A stretch of 64,000 nucleotides of DNA from positions 1 to 64,000 of the forward strand of contig NZ_SPQR01000010.1 in the NCBI RefSeq assembly GCF_004766055.1. Reading direction: 5' to 3'. The translations under genes were made by a program, and so were the position numbers. This document shows positions 43,209 to 53,122 of this stretch, piece after piece; the first letter of the stretch is position 1; each line of letters starts with the position of its first letter. The DNA is from Desulfosporosinus sp. Sb-LF. Lineage in GTDB: Bacteria > Bacillota > Desulfitobacteriia > Desulfitobacteriales > Desulfitobacteriaceae. The notes under the pieces were generated by a model. That model did not search any database and had not been told where the DNA came from. It saw nothing but the letters and a program-made list of their open reading frames with translations.

Positions 43209-43423
43209 TAGCTAATCACCTCCGCAAACTTAACGAAAAGGAAATATATGGTATATAATATTCGGATTCTTCTATTTCGCTACCTGAGAAGGTTGTTCCG
43301 TCTTACTCTATTTTTTCAAGTGGAGAAATGAATGCTGATAATTTGAGACCATTGCGAATATACGCATCTACAGTCATAGGTTGCGTTTCAATGGAGAATA
43401 TATATTCCTTCCTTATACTGAGA

Positions 43424-43451
43424 AAAATCCCGCCGTGAATGGTGGGATTTT
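43424..43451. terminator. Hairpin terminator
   Basis: AAAATCCCGCC and GGTGGGATTTT arms (one G-U) enclose a 6-base loop. It marks the edge of the debris zone that follows. Confidence 0.65.
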
Positions 43452-43475
43452 AAAAATATGTACAATGAACGAGTG

Positions 43476-43595
43476 CAGATCGGAAGCCCTGTTTCACATG
43501 CAGCAATTGTAGCCAGGGAATACAGCATCCTCGTGGTTGTCGCAGTTGATACTGTAACCAATATACTGAGATGGACAAAAAATTCGTGTGGATAG
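43476..43595 (+). pseudogene. Fragment of a PEP-utilising enzyme (PEP synthase/PPDK mobile domain)
   Basis: The frame reads SPVSHAAIVAREYSILVVVA and then VDTVTNILRWTK and a stop. This matches the phosphohistidine loop 'GG..SHAAIVAREYGIPAVVG...AT..L..G' of PEP-utilising enzymes, with the catalytic His kept. Only about 39 codons remain, with no start. Confidence 0.7.
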
Positions 43596-43631
43596 CACTC
43601 GGGGCGTCGTTACTATCCTTGAATAAATCTG

Positions 43632-43865
43632 TTGGGCAAGATTACCAACCTTCAAGTCGAGCGGGTCTTCATCCTCATCGGGAACGGTGGGGCCTTTTTT
43701 GGTGGGCCATTGGTGATACCAAAAGACTCGTATTTTGTATTAGGTGATAATCGCAATGATAGTCATTATTGGGGCGTATTACCAGAAGAAAATGTTGTGG
43801 GCAAAGTCTTATTTAGATACTGGCCACTTAAGCATTTTGGATTACTGGCTTACGACCAACCTTGA
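43632..43865 (+). pseudogene. Signal peptidase I, C-terminal fragment
   Basis: The last 45 residues read 'VIPKDSYFVLGDNRNDSHYWG' and 'GKVLFRYWPL', the conserved box D/E of type I signal peptidases. The catalytic Ser and Lys boxes upstream are absent; the start of the frame (MGKITNLQVERVFILIG) is unrelated. So it is a dead 3' end. Confidence 0.8.
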
Positions 43866-43876
43866 TCTGAGTTGTA

Positions 43877-44002
43877 TTACCTTGATATATAAGTCCCACA
43901 GCCTACGCCAACGATGTTTGATGTGGCCATAAATATTGTGAACATTGGCAAGGCAAGCATAACTGCAGCCACCAGGTTTGCGTCATTTAACTGTCCAAGA
44001 AG
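43877..44002 (-). pseudogene. MATE efflux pump fragment
   Basis: The reverse strand codes LLGQLNDANLVAAVMLALP and then MFTIFMATSNIVGVGCGTYISR, which aligns without gaps to residues near 40-95 of the intact MATE protein at 6402-7814. Nothing else of the gene remains. Confidence 0.75.
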
Positions 44003-44426
44003 GTGTTCACATCTGTAATTATGGCCGTGAAAATGATTTTTGCACCGTATTATGGAACGGCTTGGCATTATTCTCGAGATTCTTTTTATCATCCAAATAA
44101 GGTTTATCCTGTTCAGGCAATCCAGTCGGTTCTCTGGTTTTCCACATCTCAAATGAATGATAGATGCCGTTAAGGCCCTGTAATCTGAATTTGAAATGCA
44201 GTACATTTAATTTAAACTTATGAACTTGTAAGTATAGTTATCAAAGTATCAGTTTTGTGTAACTACTGAAATGATTACATGGCAATATATAGTAACATAT
44301 CCAATACATTGCCTTACTAATCAATAAATCTTCATTAGTTATTCACATATTCTTTCTTTTAATGTGTTAATATCTGTCTTGTGCCACACATTGTTTAACA
44401 AAAATGCTAAATAGGAGAGTGCAATA
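44003..44426. other. Intergenic region before the macA-like gene
   Basis: No gene is visible. The last 200 bases are AT-rich and probably hold the promoter of the efflux operon; I cannot fix its boxes with confidence. Confidence 0.5.
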
Positions 44427-45899
44427 ATGAATAGAAAATCTATTAAGTGGATATCTGGTGGATTGTTAGTGACTGTTTTATTTGCAGGCGGACTTTGGTT
44501 CTATGATACTAAAAATGCGAATGCCTCTACTATTAGTTATATTACTGGAATGGTCAGAAACGGCACGGTTGAAAAGGCGGTTAGTGCTACAGGAACCATT
44601 CAACCCATCAATCAATACAACTTGTCTTCGAGCAGTGGTGGGAAAATAACTGAAATAGATGTCAAGATAGGTGATCAGGTTAAATCCGGCCAGATCTTAG
44701 CTAAATTGGATCCCACTCAGGCTCAGCAACAAGTGACCCAAGCTCAGAACGGGTTAACTCAAGCTCAATTAAAGTTAAACCAGCTCAATGCCCCACCATC
44801 ACAAGTGAGTGTCTTAAACGCTCAGAGTGCCGTCCTTAAAGCCCAATCCAACGAGTCAAACGCTCTAAATAATCTCCGAACACTTCAAAGTTATAAAAAT
44901 ACTTCTATACTAAAGGCGGCGATTAGTAAACTTCAGACTTCAAGTAATCAGGGCTCAACCTTACAAGATTACGTTAGTAATCCTAGTGATTTAGATGCAG
45001 CGATAGACCAAGCCACGATCACTTACCAAATTGCCCAAGCAGATTTGAATGTGGCCAAGGCACAGCAAACTCAGACTAAGGCGGGTACTAGCAACACAGA
45101 CATTCAACTTGCCCAAAGTCAAGTCACTCAGGCCCAAACCTCACTAAATAGTGCTCAAACGACGTTGAACAGCGCAGTTATCACAGCTCCTGCTGACGGA
45201 ACGATTACAGCCATCAACGGTCAAGTCGGAGCAAGCCCTTCAGGCAGCCAAGGAAGCAGTAGTAGTACAAGTAATCAATCGAGCAGTGCTTTTATCTCAA
45301 TGATTGGTGCTTCTGACACTATGCAGGTTGTCGTACCTGTCAATCAAGTCGATATCGGTAAAATCAGCGCAGGACTGTCTGCGGACATAACGCTCGATGC
45401 TTTTTCGAATAAGAAATTTCAGGGAACTGTTGTCCAAGTTAGTCCGACCGGTACAACCCAAAGCGGTGTGACAACGTTTAATGTTACGGTCAATGTGACT
45501 AATACCGATAATGCCATGAAATCTGGAATGAGTGCAAATGTGTCAATTATTATTGCCCAAAAGAAAAACGTCGTAACCGTACCAAGTATTGCTGTTCATA
45601 GTAAAGGATCTACCCAAACGGTTTCTTTGGCGCCTGTTGGCCAAGCTACCCCGGTCGTTCGCACGGTTCAGATCGGGCTTGACGATGGAAAAAATGCAGA
45701 AGTCATCCAAGGACTACAAGAGGGTGACAAAGTCGTTATAGGTACTAAAACTCCACAAGCCAAAACTACGACAACCAATAATTCCTTGAATTCTGCCTTG
45801 AGTGGAGGAAACATGGGAGGCTTCGGTGGCGGTAACGGCGGTGGCAGAGGGAACTATTCGGGTGCAGCTGGCGGTTCCAGTGGTCGAACCCAAAATTAG
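44427..45899 (+). CDS. Efflux periplasmic-adaptor-type protein (MacA/HlyD-like)
   Basis: The 490-residue protein has a single N-terminal membrane anchor (about 8-26). It then has the barrel-sandwich half 'VEKAVSATGTIQPINQYNLSSSSGGKITEIDVKIGDQVKSGQILAKLD' and a long coiled-coil hairpin full of 'TQAQ' repeats (about 90-245). The second half-lipoyl 'ITAPADGTITAINGQVG' and beta-barrel/MP domains follow, and a Gly/Ser/Asn-rich tail from about 450 ends it. It links an ABC efflux pump across the envelope. It is the first gene of an operon with the MacB-like ATPase (15 bases) and permease. Gram-positive versions export peptides or drugs. Confidence 0.9.
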   Translation: MNRKSIKWISGGLLVTVLFAGGLWFYDTKNANASTISYITGMVRNGTVEKAVSATGTIQPINQYNLSSSSGGKITEIDVKIGDQVKSGQILAKLDPTQAQQQVTQAQNGLTQAQLKLNQLNAPPSQVSVLNAQSAVLKAQSNESNALNNLRTLQSYKNTSILKAAISKLQTSSNQGSTLQDYVSNPSDLDAAIDQATITYQIAQADLNVAKAQQTQTKAGTSNTDIQLAQSQVTQAQTSLNSAQTTLNSAVITAPADGTITAINGQVGASPSGSQGSSSSTSNQSSSAFISMIGASDTMQVVVPVNQVDIGKISAGLSADITLDAFSNKKFQGTVVQVSPTGTTQSGVTTFNVTVNVTNTDNAMKSGMSANVSIIIAQKKNVVTVPSIAVHSKGSTQTVSLAPVGQATPVVRTVQIGLDDGKNAEVIQGLQEGDKVVIGTKTPQAKTTTTNNSLNSALSGGNMGGFGGGNGGGRGNYSGAAGGSSGRTQN

Positions 45900-45914
45900 G
45901 AAGCAGGTGAGTTG

Positions 45915-46658
45915 ATGATTACTCTTAAAGATATCGTCAAAGTCTATAAAACGGGTGATCTCGAGTTAAAAGCGTTAGCTGGTGTCAATTTGACGGTAGA
46001 AGCAGGAGAATTTGTGGCCATCATGGGCCCTTCCGGCTCAGGAAAGTCGACTATGATGAATATTCTTGGCTGTTTGGATACGGCTTCCTCCGGGGATTTC
46101 TTTTTAGATGACTTGAATATAAACGTAGCAAGTGAGGACGAATTAGCGGAAATACGCAATCGCAAAATAGGGTTCGTCTTCCAAAGCTTCAATCTTTTAT
46201 CTCGCACAACAGCTTTAGAAAATGTAGAATTACCCATGCTTTATAACGGTGTGAACGCGCGGGAAAGACGGTCCAAAGCGTTGAATGCTTTGGGAATTGT
46301 GGGTTTATCTAAACGTATCCACCATAAGCCGAATGAACTATCAGGGGGGCAGCAGCAAAGAGTTGCTATTGCCCGCTCCCTGGTCAACAATCCTGTGATC
46401 ATCATGGCCGACGAGCCAACTGGGAATCTCGACAGTAAGTCTAGTATCGAAATCATGAGTATATTTCAGCAGCTTAACGCTATGGGAATAACGATTATCT
46501 TAGTGACGCACGAGCCGGATATTGCTCAGTACAGCAAGCGTATTATCCATTTTAAAGATGGGCTGATCGATCGTGATGAGCTTGTCCAGAATAGAAGTAT
46601 GGCCGAAGGTGAACAACTCAACCTAGATTTCAATAGGAGAGCGGAGGTGGCCAGCTAA
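45915..46658 (+). CDS. MacB-type ABC transporter ATP-binding protein
   Basis: The 247-residue ATPase has Walker A 'GPSGSGKST' (about 38-46), Q-loop 'FQSFNLL', signature 'LSGGQQQRVAIARSL' and Walker B 'IIMADEPTGNLDSKS', followed by the H-loop 'LVTHEPDIA'. This is the LolD/MacB class that pairs with FtsX-type permeases. The ATG at 45915 has GCAGGTG upstream. Its stop overlaps the permease start (TAATG), so the two are coupled. Confidence 0.93.
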   Translation: MITLKDIVKVYKTGDLELKALAGVNLTVEAGEFVAIMGPSGSGKSTMMNILGCLDTASSGDFFLDDLNINVASEDELAEIRNRKIGFVFQSFNLLSRTTALENVELPMLYNGVNARERRSKALNALGIVGLSKRIHHKPNELSGGQQQRVAIARSLVNNPVIIMADEPTGNLDSKSSIEIMSIFQQLNAMGITIILVTHEPDIAQYSKRIIHFKDGLIDRDELVQNRSMAEGEQLNLDFNRRAEVAS

Positions 46659-47878
46659 TGAATTTTATTGAAAATATTAGAATTGCCATGCGTGGCCTGA
46701 AATCGAATAAGCTCCGCTCAGTTCTCACGATGTTGGGAATCATTATCGGTGTGGGCGCGGTCATTATCATGGTTGCCATCGGACAGGGGGCGAAGGCCTC
46801 GGTCGCTGGTCAGATCCAAGGGTTGGGTTCCAACTTACTCATTGTGTCCCCTGGTCAGTCCAACACGGGCGGAGTTAAAGGGGGAATCGGTAGTTTAACC
46901 AATATGACGATGGATGACGTTAATGCGATTAAAAGCGGAGCGGACGCAGTGGCCAACGTTGCCCCTTCGACCAGTAAGCAAGTACAAGTTGTTTTCGGAA
47001 GCCAAAATACCAGTACGCAGGTCATTGGTACAACGCCTTCCTATGCGGATGCACGTAATCAACAAGCAAGCATTGGGCGATTTTTAACAGATCAGGATGT
47101 TTCGGACAATGCTCAGGTTGCCGTAGTGGGTACTTCTGTTGTCCAAAACTTACTGGGGAATGCTAATGCAAACATTGTTGGACAAACCATTAACATTAAT
47201 CAGGTTCCGTTCCAAGTCATTGGAGTTTTACAAAGTAAGGGATCGAGCGGGACAAGTAATAACGATGACCAAATTTTGGTGCCGATCTCCTCTGCTCAGA
47301 CGCGACTCATTGGTTCCAAAAGCATCCGAACTATCTATGTTGAAGCTAAAAGCTCCGATTTGATGGGAACGGCTAGTACAGAAATTAGCCAAATTCTAAG
47401 ACAGCAGCATGCCCTTAGTTTCAGTGTAGCCAATGACTTTACTGTGACCAGTCAATCCGATATTCTGTCAACCGCCGAGGGTGTTTCTCAATCATTGACT
47501 CTCTTACTCAGTGGAGTGGCGGCGATATCCCTCTTAGTTGGGGGAATCGGCATTATGAACATCATGTTGGTTTCCGTAACGGAGCGAACCAGAGAAATCG
47601 GGATTCGCAAAGCGATTGGGGCGAAACGAAAAGCCATTATGCTTCAGTTCTTAATTGAAGCAGTTATCTTAAGTATGTTGGGCGGCGTCATGGGCATTTT
47701 ATTCGGGGCAGGTGGTTCTTCCTTATTGAATAAATTTGCTGGCATGTCGACCCAAATCACAACGTCTCCCGTGATTATGGCGTTTGCCTTTTCAGTAGTC
47801 ATCGGGATCATTTTCGGAGTGTTTCCAGCCCAAAAAGCAGCGAAACTAAACCCTATTGATGCTCTGCGATTTGAATAG
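46658..47878 (+). CDS. MacB-type ABC transporter permease (FtsX domain)
   Basis: The 406-residue permease has the MacB layout: one N-terminal span ('LRSVLTMLGIIIGVGAVIIMVAIGQGA'), a large extracytoplasmic MacB_PCD domain (about 50-260), and three C-terminal spans with the FtsX motif 'GGIGIMNIMLVSVTERTREIGIRKAIGAK'. It drives mechanotransmission across the envelope together with the adaptor and ATPase. Full length. Confidence 0.93.
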   Translation: MNFIENIRIAMRGLKSNKLRSVLTMLGIIIGVGAVIIMVAIGQGAKASVAGQIQGLGSNLLIVSPGQSNTGGVKGGIGSLTNMTMDDVNAIKSGADAVANVAPSTSKQVQVVFGSQNTSTQVIGTTPSYADARNQQASIGRFLTDQDVSDNAQVAVVGTSVVQNLLGNANANIVGQTININQVPFQVIGVLQSKGSSGTSNNDDQILVPISSAQTRLIGSKSIRTIYVEAKSSDLMGTASTEISQILRQQHALSFSVANDFTVTSQSDILSTAEGVSQSLTLLLSGVAAISLLVGGIGIMNIMLVSVTERTREIGIRKAIGAKRKAIMLQFLIEAVILSMLGGVMGILFGAGGSSLLNKFAGMSTQITTSPVIMAFAFSVVIGIIFGVFPAQKAAKLNPIDALRFE

Positions 47879-47935
47879 TGAATGGATTCATAGCAAACCA
47901 AGCAAAGCAGGAGCAGTTTTACAATTCCTAGGTCA

Positions 47936-48046
47936 ATGTTGGGTACGGGTTACACTTACGGGTTTGGACCTGAAGCATCGATCGGAGGATATAACTTTAT
48001 TCCGGATGATCGCCAAATTTCTGAGATGACGTTTACAGTACGTTAA
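47936..48046 (+). pseudogene. Short protein-like remnant
   Basis: A 36-residue frame reads MLGTGYTYGFGPEASIGGY followed by NFIPDDRQISEMTFTVR. It is clean and ends just before a terminator. There is no ribosome site, so it looks like the surviving C-terminus of an extracellular beta-rich protein. I do not recognise the family. Confidence 0.4.
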
Positions 48047-48084
48047 CCTTTGTGAACTCTAGACCCTTTTAAACGATATGAGAA

Positions 48085-48119
48085 AGGCTCGGCATAATTC
48101 TGCTGAGCCTGATTTTTTT
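48085..48119 (+). terminator. Terminator after the efflux operon
   Basis: AGGCTCGGCA and TGCTGAGCCT arms (one G-U) are followed by GATTTTTTT. Confidence 0.85.
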
Positions 48120-48212
48120 ATACCTGAAGATGGGCAAGTGAATTATTATCAAACCTTCGCTTCTGGAATAGTCTGACGTTTGATATAATACTACGATAGA
48201 GTAAGAGAGGAA

Positions 48213-49388
48213 ATGGGGGACAGATATAGTTGTCTCCAGCTTGTGGATGAGAATATGCGTGCAACCACTCGAATGATTGGACATTACCTATTTATATATG
48301 GGGCGATTGGTATTTATCTGCCATTTTTGCCGCTGTTCTTGGCCGCTAATGGTTTGGACAGCTTGCAAATCGGGTTCCTTATGGCGATTGGACCAAGTAC
48401 AAGTATTTTTACTCAAATTGCCTGGGGCAATTTTGCTGATAAACATAATCGGCGTAAAGAGTATTTAGTAATAGCGGTAACGGGTACGGCGTTAGTTTGT
48501 ATAACTCTTACTTTTTTTAAGAGTTTATCATGGCTTGCTTTACTTCTGTTCTTCTACGCCTTGTTTAATTCAGCAACCTCTCCGTTGACGGATAGCTTGG
48601 CACTTGATACCGTTGCAGATACACGTCATTTTGGGTTGTTTCGCCGATGGGGATCGTTGGGTTTTGCAGTTACGGCAGTGACTGGAGGTTTGCTTTTTTC
48701 TTATCTACCAGTTAGTTTATTCGGAGCAGTAGCCGGAAGCTTATATGCTATGACGTTGCTCTGGACTGTGAGTTTACCTAATCCACGTAAGTGGAACCGC
48801 CCAGCAAGGGCGGCTTTTCCCCTTATCGAAGTTTTGAAGGTGCCAGGAGTTAAGCAATTGTTATTCGTTTTGTTACTGGTAATGGTCCCATATGCTGCCT
48901 ATAGTTCTTTTCTGGGTTGGCATTTACAGTCCTTGGGGGCATCGCGCCTATGGGTGGGTATCGCCTGGACGGTTGCGGCGATCAGTGAAGTGCCGATATT
49001 TGGAATGGGTAGCCGGTGGTTAATACGGACCCCTGCTAGGAGCCTAATGGCTGGCGCAGCATTGATATTTTCCGTTCGCTGGTTGGCTTATGCTTATATC
49101 CAGAGCTATCCAATCATTGTCTTTTTGCAGTTGGCCCAAAGCTTAAGTTTTGCGTTGTTCTATCTGGCGGCAGTCGAGTACCTGACAAAGCTTGTTTCTG
49201 ACGAGTTGCGCAGTAGTGCCCAAAGTTTGATGCAGTGTATCGGATTTGGTGTGAGTGCAATTGTGGGATCAACCATTGGAGGTTGGTTAGTTAAGACTGG
49301 CGGAATCTTTAATCTTTATATAGTGATGGCAGTATTGTCAGGGCTCGGGGCCTTAGGCAGTTTTACATGGCTACGTTATAAATCTTAG
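48213..49388 (+). CDS. MFS transporter (MFS_1-like, nucleoside/sugar symporter type)
   Basis: The 391-residue protein has twelve predicted spans and the MFS loop 2-3 motif 'GNFADKHNRRKEYL' (about 85-98). The 'GLFRRWGSLGFAV' block in the first half and 'QSLSFALFYLAAVEYLTKLVSDELRSSAQSLMQ' in the second are typical of the MFS_1_like/PPP family, which includes sugar and nucleoside H+ symporters. The substrate is unknown. The start could be the ATG at 48213 or the ATG at 48255, where the first membrane helix lies closer; ribosome sites are poor for both. It is a single gene. Confidence 0.85.
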   Translation: MGDRYSCLQLVDENMRATTRMIGHYLFIYGAIGIYLPFLPLFLAANGLDSLQIGFLMAIGPSTSIFTQIAWGNFADKHNRRKEYLVIAVTGTALVCITLTFFKSLSWLALLLFFYALFNSATSPLTDSLALDTVADTRHFGLFRRWGSLGFAVTAVTGGLLFSYLPVSLFGAVAGSLYAMTLLWTVSLPNPRKWNRPARAAFPLIEVLKVPGVKQLLFVLLLVMVPYAAYSSFLGWHLQSLGASRLWVGIAWTVAAISEVPIFGMGSRWLIRTPARSLMAGAALIFSVRWLAYAYIQSYPIIVFLQLAQSLSFALFYLAAVEYLTKLVSDELRSSAQSLMQCIGFGVSAIVGSTIGGWLVKTGGIFNLYIVMAVLSGLGALGSFTWLRYKS

Positions 49389-49506
49389 GACTAGCAGTAT
49401 CACTGCTAATAACATAATTTATAATTGTTAATGGTTTCTCAATTGACTGTAAATATACGAGGGGATGGTTCATTAGGCTCTGCCAGGTATCAAGCTGATA
49501 TTGCAT

Positions 49507-49561
49507 AACCTAATAATGGAGAACTGGCTCACTGCCTGGGCCAGTTCTCCATTATTAGGTT
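49507..49561. terminator. Perfect 22-bp stem-loop after the MFS gene
   Basis: Bases 49507-49528 and 49540-49561 are exact complements around an 11-base loop. It is longer than usual for a terminator and has no T run. Confidence 0.65.
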
Positions 49562-49769
49562 TAACCTATTCTTAAAACAAAGGTCATGGAACGGTAGCAA
49601 ATTTGTAAAAGCAGCCCTTATCTCAAAGGATAACAAAATTCCTAATTGCCCAACGGGCGCCAAGTAAGGAGTGAAAGAAGCCTTGATTGTCGGGTATAAT
49701 GCAGAAAATTAGGCAGGAATTCGCGAATAGAAGGAGAATAGTTCCGAATGAGATAAGGAGGGACGTTCA

Positions 49770-50768
49770 ATGGCTATAGTTATTGTGGATGATACGATTT
49801 TTAGTTTAAAAGTAATTGAAGCCTTTCTTATGTCTGCGGGTTATTTAGACGTTATCACCCTTAAATCGGCTAGAGAACTTTATCAGTTAGTAGACGGTTA
49901 TTCAGAACGAGGGATAGTCAAAATTGATTTAATTCTGATGGATATAGTAATGCCAGAGGTTGATGGAATCGAGGCATGCCGAAATGTTAAGAAGAGAGAA
50001 TGGCTGGTAGATGTACCAGTAATAATGGTGACCGCTACAACGGAAAAAGATGATCTGCAGATGGCTTTTGCCGCGGGTGCTATGGACTTCATTAAGAAAC
50101 CTCTCGATAAGATGGAGTTATTAGCACGGGTGCGTTCGGCATTGAGATTGAAACATGAAACGTATCGACGAAAAGCCCGAGAGACGGAACTGCTTGAGGT
50201 CACGCACCAATTGCAAGCGGCGAATGAGATGTTACAAAATCTTTCTTACTTAGACGGACTGACAGGAATAGCTAACCGCCGGCATTTTGACCAGGGATTG
50301 CTTCAAGAGAGTAGGCGTGCCAAGCGGGAAGGTAGTCCTCTTTCTTTGATAATGCTAGATATTGACTATTTTAAAGCTTTTAATGATACATACGGTCACC
50401 TTCAAGGCGATGACTGTCTAAAAACAGTAGCATCTACTCTTAAACAAACTTTGAAACGTCCCGGAGATTTTCCCGCACGTTATGGAGGGGAAGAGTTTGC
50501 CGTTGTTTTGCCAAACACAAACGACGTAGGGGCTGCCATTATAGCCGAGGAGTTACGGGCTAGTATCGAGAGGGCGGGCATTCCGCATATCAATTCTCCC
50601 AGCGAGGATCATGTTACAGTGAGTCTTGGAGTCGTAACCAGATTTCCGGGACAAGCTGACACACCGGATGATTTGATTTTAGCTGCTGATCGTGCTCTTT
50701 ACAGTTCAAAACATGAAGGCCGCAATCGGGTTAGTGTGGAACGGCTGCCGAAGATCGATGAAACATAA
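49770..50768 (+). CDS. Response regulator-diguanylate cyclase
   Basis: The 332-residue protein has a REC domain (1-125; acidic pair Asp7/Asp8, phospho-site Asp58, Thr88, Lys110), a helical linker (130-160) and a GGDEF domain. The active site is GGEEF (239-243), with inhibitory RxxD at 230-233 and 'DGLTGIANRRHFD' before it. Phosphorylation should promote dimerisation and cyclic di-GMP synthesis, as in PleD/WspR-like proteins. AAGGAGG precedes the ATG. No histidine kinase is next to it; the nearest is the H-cluster-type kinase 4-8 kb downstream, a possible but unproven partner. Confidence 0.92.
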   Translation: MAIVIVDDTIFSLKVIEAFLMSAGYLDVITLKSARELYQLVDGYSERGIVKIDLILMDIVMPEVDGIEACRNVKKREWLVDVPVIMVTATTEKDDLQMAFAAGAMDFIKKPLDKMELLARVRSALRLKHETYRRKARETELLEVTHQLQAANEMLQNLSYLDGLTGIANRRHFDQGLLQESRRAKREGSPLSLIMLDIDYFKAFNDTYGHLQGDDCLKTVASTLKQTLKRPGDFPARYGGEEFAVVLPNTNDVGAAIIAEELRASIERAGIPHINSPSEDHVTVSLGVVTRFPGQADTPDDLILAADRALYSSKHEGRNRVSVERLPKIDET

Positions 50769-50924
50769 CAGCGAGACGGATTTATTGTGGTTGGAGGAAA
50801 TAAGATTTCCAACTTAAACAAAAATCGCGAGAAATCCTAGTATTACTTCGGCTTGGTGGACGTTCAAAGCCACTATGGAAGAAGCCGGGGCGCTTTGATA
50901 CATTTAGAATAAGTAGCGCAATCG

Positions 50925-50964
50925 GCCTGGTATATAAATTTTTTATGAACCAGGCTCTTTTTTA
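50925..50964 (+). terminator. Terminator
   Basis: GCCTGGT and ACCAGGC arms are followed by TCTTTTTT, 160 bases after the response regulator gene. Confidence 0.7.
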
Positions 50965-51078
50965 AGAGTAGGATGCTTTTTTCGTTAGTATGAAGGAAGG
51001 AGATGTAAATGGATTGATGCTAATAAATTAAGAATTGTATAGTGTAATATGATTAATCATTTTGGAGGTGGCAGTTAA

Positions 51079-52986
51079 TTGTCTATATTTCAATCACACA
51101 TTTTGACGGATTATAACAAGTGCCAGGGGTGCAATAAATGCATAAGGGTTTGCCCGGTCGGGGCTAATTCTGCCTACCTTCTCGACGGTGAAGTTAAAGT
51201 AGAAATCAATACCGGAAAATGTATCGAATGTGGACGATGTATTACTGTCTGTGACCACGAGGCTCGATCATATATTGATGATACGGAAGTTTTTTTTCGC
51301 GATCTTAAGAAAGGCCGGAAAATTACAGTACTGGCGGCACCGTCTGTGCGGGTTAATTTTAACAATTACAACAAACTTTTCGGTTTCCTCCAATCGTTAG
51401 GTGTCCAATTCATTTATGATGTTTCGTTTGGCGCGGATATTACGACTTGGGCATATTTGAAAGTAATTAATGAGAAAAAGCTCTCAACGGTCATCGCCCA
51501 ACCCTGTCCAGCAATCGTCAACTATATCGAAAGATTTAAGCCGAATCTATTGGACCAGTTATCCCCTATTCACAGTCCAATGATGTGTACCGCAGTTTAT
51601 GTGAAGAAATATCTTAAAGACAGTTCGGATTTAGCCATGCTCTCACCCTGTATAGCCAAAAAGGGGGAATTCGAAAGTACCGACAATCTAATTAACTATA
51701 ATGTTACCTTCAAAAAACTTGCCCAATATTTGCATGAAAATCATATTTCATTGGATGCCCACAAGGAGAAAGAGTTTGACGATATTACCTGTTCATTGGG
51801 GTTTCTATTCAGTCGTCCAGGGGGATTGAAAGAAAATGTGGAGGCCTATGTTCCGGGGGCATGGGTGAGGCAGGTGGAAGGACAAGAAGCCGCTTATGAC
51901 TATTTAGAAGTTTATAGTGAACGGATTCATAAACAGAAACCAGTTCCTTTATTGGTCGATATCCTTAATTGCCCTCATGGTTGTAATATTGGTACAGGTG
52001 CATGCCTAACTGAAGATGTAATGGATGATATTGATCACGAGTTTAATTTGCTTAAACAGGGTAAATTAAGTGAAAAAGAGGGTAAAGGGTTTTCTAAAAA
52101 GTCTAGAAAGACGTGGATGGTAGATTACTTTGACAAGAATCTTAACATAAGGGATTTTTATAGAAATTACCATACGGATCGTAAAGTTGCAGATCTTAAA
52201 ATTCCTACGACTAAAGAACTCGACGAGATTTTTAAGTCCATGTACAAGTTCGACGATAAGGCATGTAATATTAACTGCACGGCATGTGGTAATAATACCT
52301 GTCGAGAAATGGCCATAGCTATTTATAATGGGGAAAATATACCGTTTAACTGCTTAGATTATACGAGAGGAGCGGTTTTGGCTCAGAACGCGAAAAATAC
52401 AGAGATCAATGAGATGATGAAGGAAATCGAGTTGCTCAGTGATCAACGCTTAAAGGATGCTAAGAATATCCAGAATCATTTTAGTTCCCTCAGGCTTTCC
52501 GTTAATGAAATTGCTAAAGCAAACGAGGAAAGTGCAACAAGCCTTAATAAGATGTCTGACCAAGTTCATAGAACGTTAGTCACCGCAACAATGTTAAGAG
52601 ATAGTGTTACTCAAATGAAATTAAAACTGGATGATTTCAGTAAGGCGTCCAGTAAAATCGTTGATATTGCAAGTCAGACAAATTTACTTTCGCTCAATGC
52701 GGCAATTGAGGCTGCGCGGGCAGGAGAAAATGGTCGCACTTTCTCAGTTGTGGCCCAAGAAGTTAAAAAGCTTGCTGAACAATCTGGTAATGTTGTGCGT
52801 TCGACTGTCGATGATGAACAGTCGATGTTAGCGCTGATTTCTGGGATTTCAGAAGTGTCGGTGCAATTAGAAAAAGAAATGAATAATATGACGGATGAAG
52901 TTTCTCGGATTTTGTCTTCCGTTGAGGAACTCACAGCAAAAGGCCAAGAAATTCTTGCCTCAGTTGAAGAATTTGGAGCAGAATAA
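51079..52986 (+). CDS. Chemoreceptor fused to ferredoxin and [FeFe]-hydrogenase-like domains
   Basis: The 635-residue soluble protein has two ferredoxin clusters (Cys15/18/21/25 and Cys48/51/54/58). A hydrogenase large-subunit-like domain (about 80-320) and a four-Cys Fe-S domain (Cys400, 403, 408, 425) follow. A coiled-coil leads to an MCP signalling hairpin (about 524-570, '[35 protein letters not shown]'). The four H-cluster ligand positions are kept: Cys143 (QPCPA), Cys191 ([11 protein letters not shown]), Cys298 and Cys302 (NCPHGCNIG). Residue 142, the proton-relay Cys in true hydrogenases, is Pro. No membrane span or periplasmic sensor. It should signal H2, CO or redox state to CheA/CheW-like partners. 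TTG start behind GGAGGTGG. Confidence 0.88.
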   Translation: MSIFQSHILTDYNKCQGCNKCIRVCPVGANSAYLLDGEVKVEINTGKCIECGRCITVCDHEARSYIDDTEVFFRDLKKGRKITVLAAPSVRVNFNNYNKLFGFLQSLGVQFIYDVSFGADITTWAYLKVINEKKLSTVIAQPCPAIVNYIERFKPNLLDQLSPIHSPMMCTAVYVKKYLKDSSDLAMLSPCIAKKGEFESTDNLINYNVTFKKLAQYLHENHISLDAHKEKEFDDITCSLGFLFSRPGGLKENVEAYVPGAWVRQVEGQEAAYDYLEVYSERIHKQKPVPLLVDILNCPHGCNIGTGACLTEDVMDDIDHEFNLLKQGKLSEKEGKGFSKKSRKTWMVDYFDKNLNIRDFYRNYHTDRKVADLKIPTTKELDEIFKSMYKFDDKACNINCTACGNNTCREMAIAIYNGENIPFNCLDYTRGAVLAQNAKNTEINEMMKEIELLSDQRLKDAKNIQNHFSSLRLSVNEIAKANEESATSLNKMSDQVHRTLVTATMLRDSVTQMKLKLDDFSKASSKIVDIASQTNLLSLNAAIEAARAGENGRTFSVVAQEVKKLAEQSGNVVRSTVDDEQSMLALISGISEVSVQLEKEMNNMTDEVSRILSSVEELTAKGQEILASVEEFGAE

Positions 52987-53088
52987 TTACGCTTATATTT
53001 TTGGCCGCGATCGAGCATAGGTCGTGTGGAGTGCTATACGGAAGGATTCGAGGTAGGGGAAAAGCAAGTAGTTTACGATTGAGGTTGA

Positions 53089-53117
53089 AAGGGAGTTCAA
53101 ATAATAGTATCTCCCTT
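53089..53117. terminator. Bidirectional terminator between convergent sensor genes
   Basis: AAGGGAG and CTCCCTT arms lie between the chemoreceptor stop (52986) and the stop of the minus-strand response regulator (53123). Confidence 0.55.
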
Positions 53118-53122
53118 CATAA

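Noticed and set aside
50851-50896. Short protein-like stretch AWWTFKATMEEAGAL
   Set aside because: I first read it as a longer remnant, but the frame meets a stop right after Leu; too short to support.
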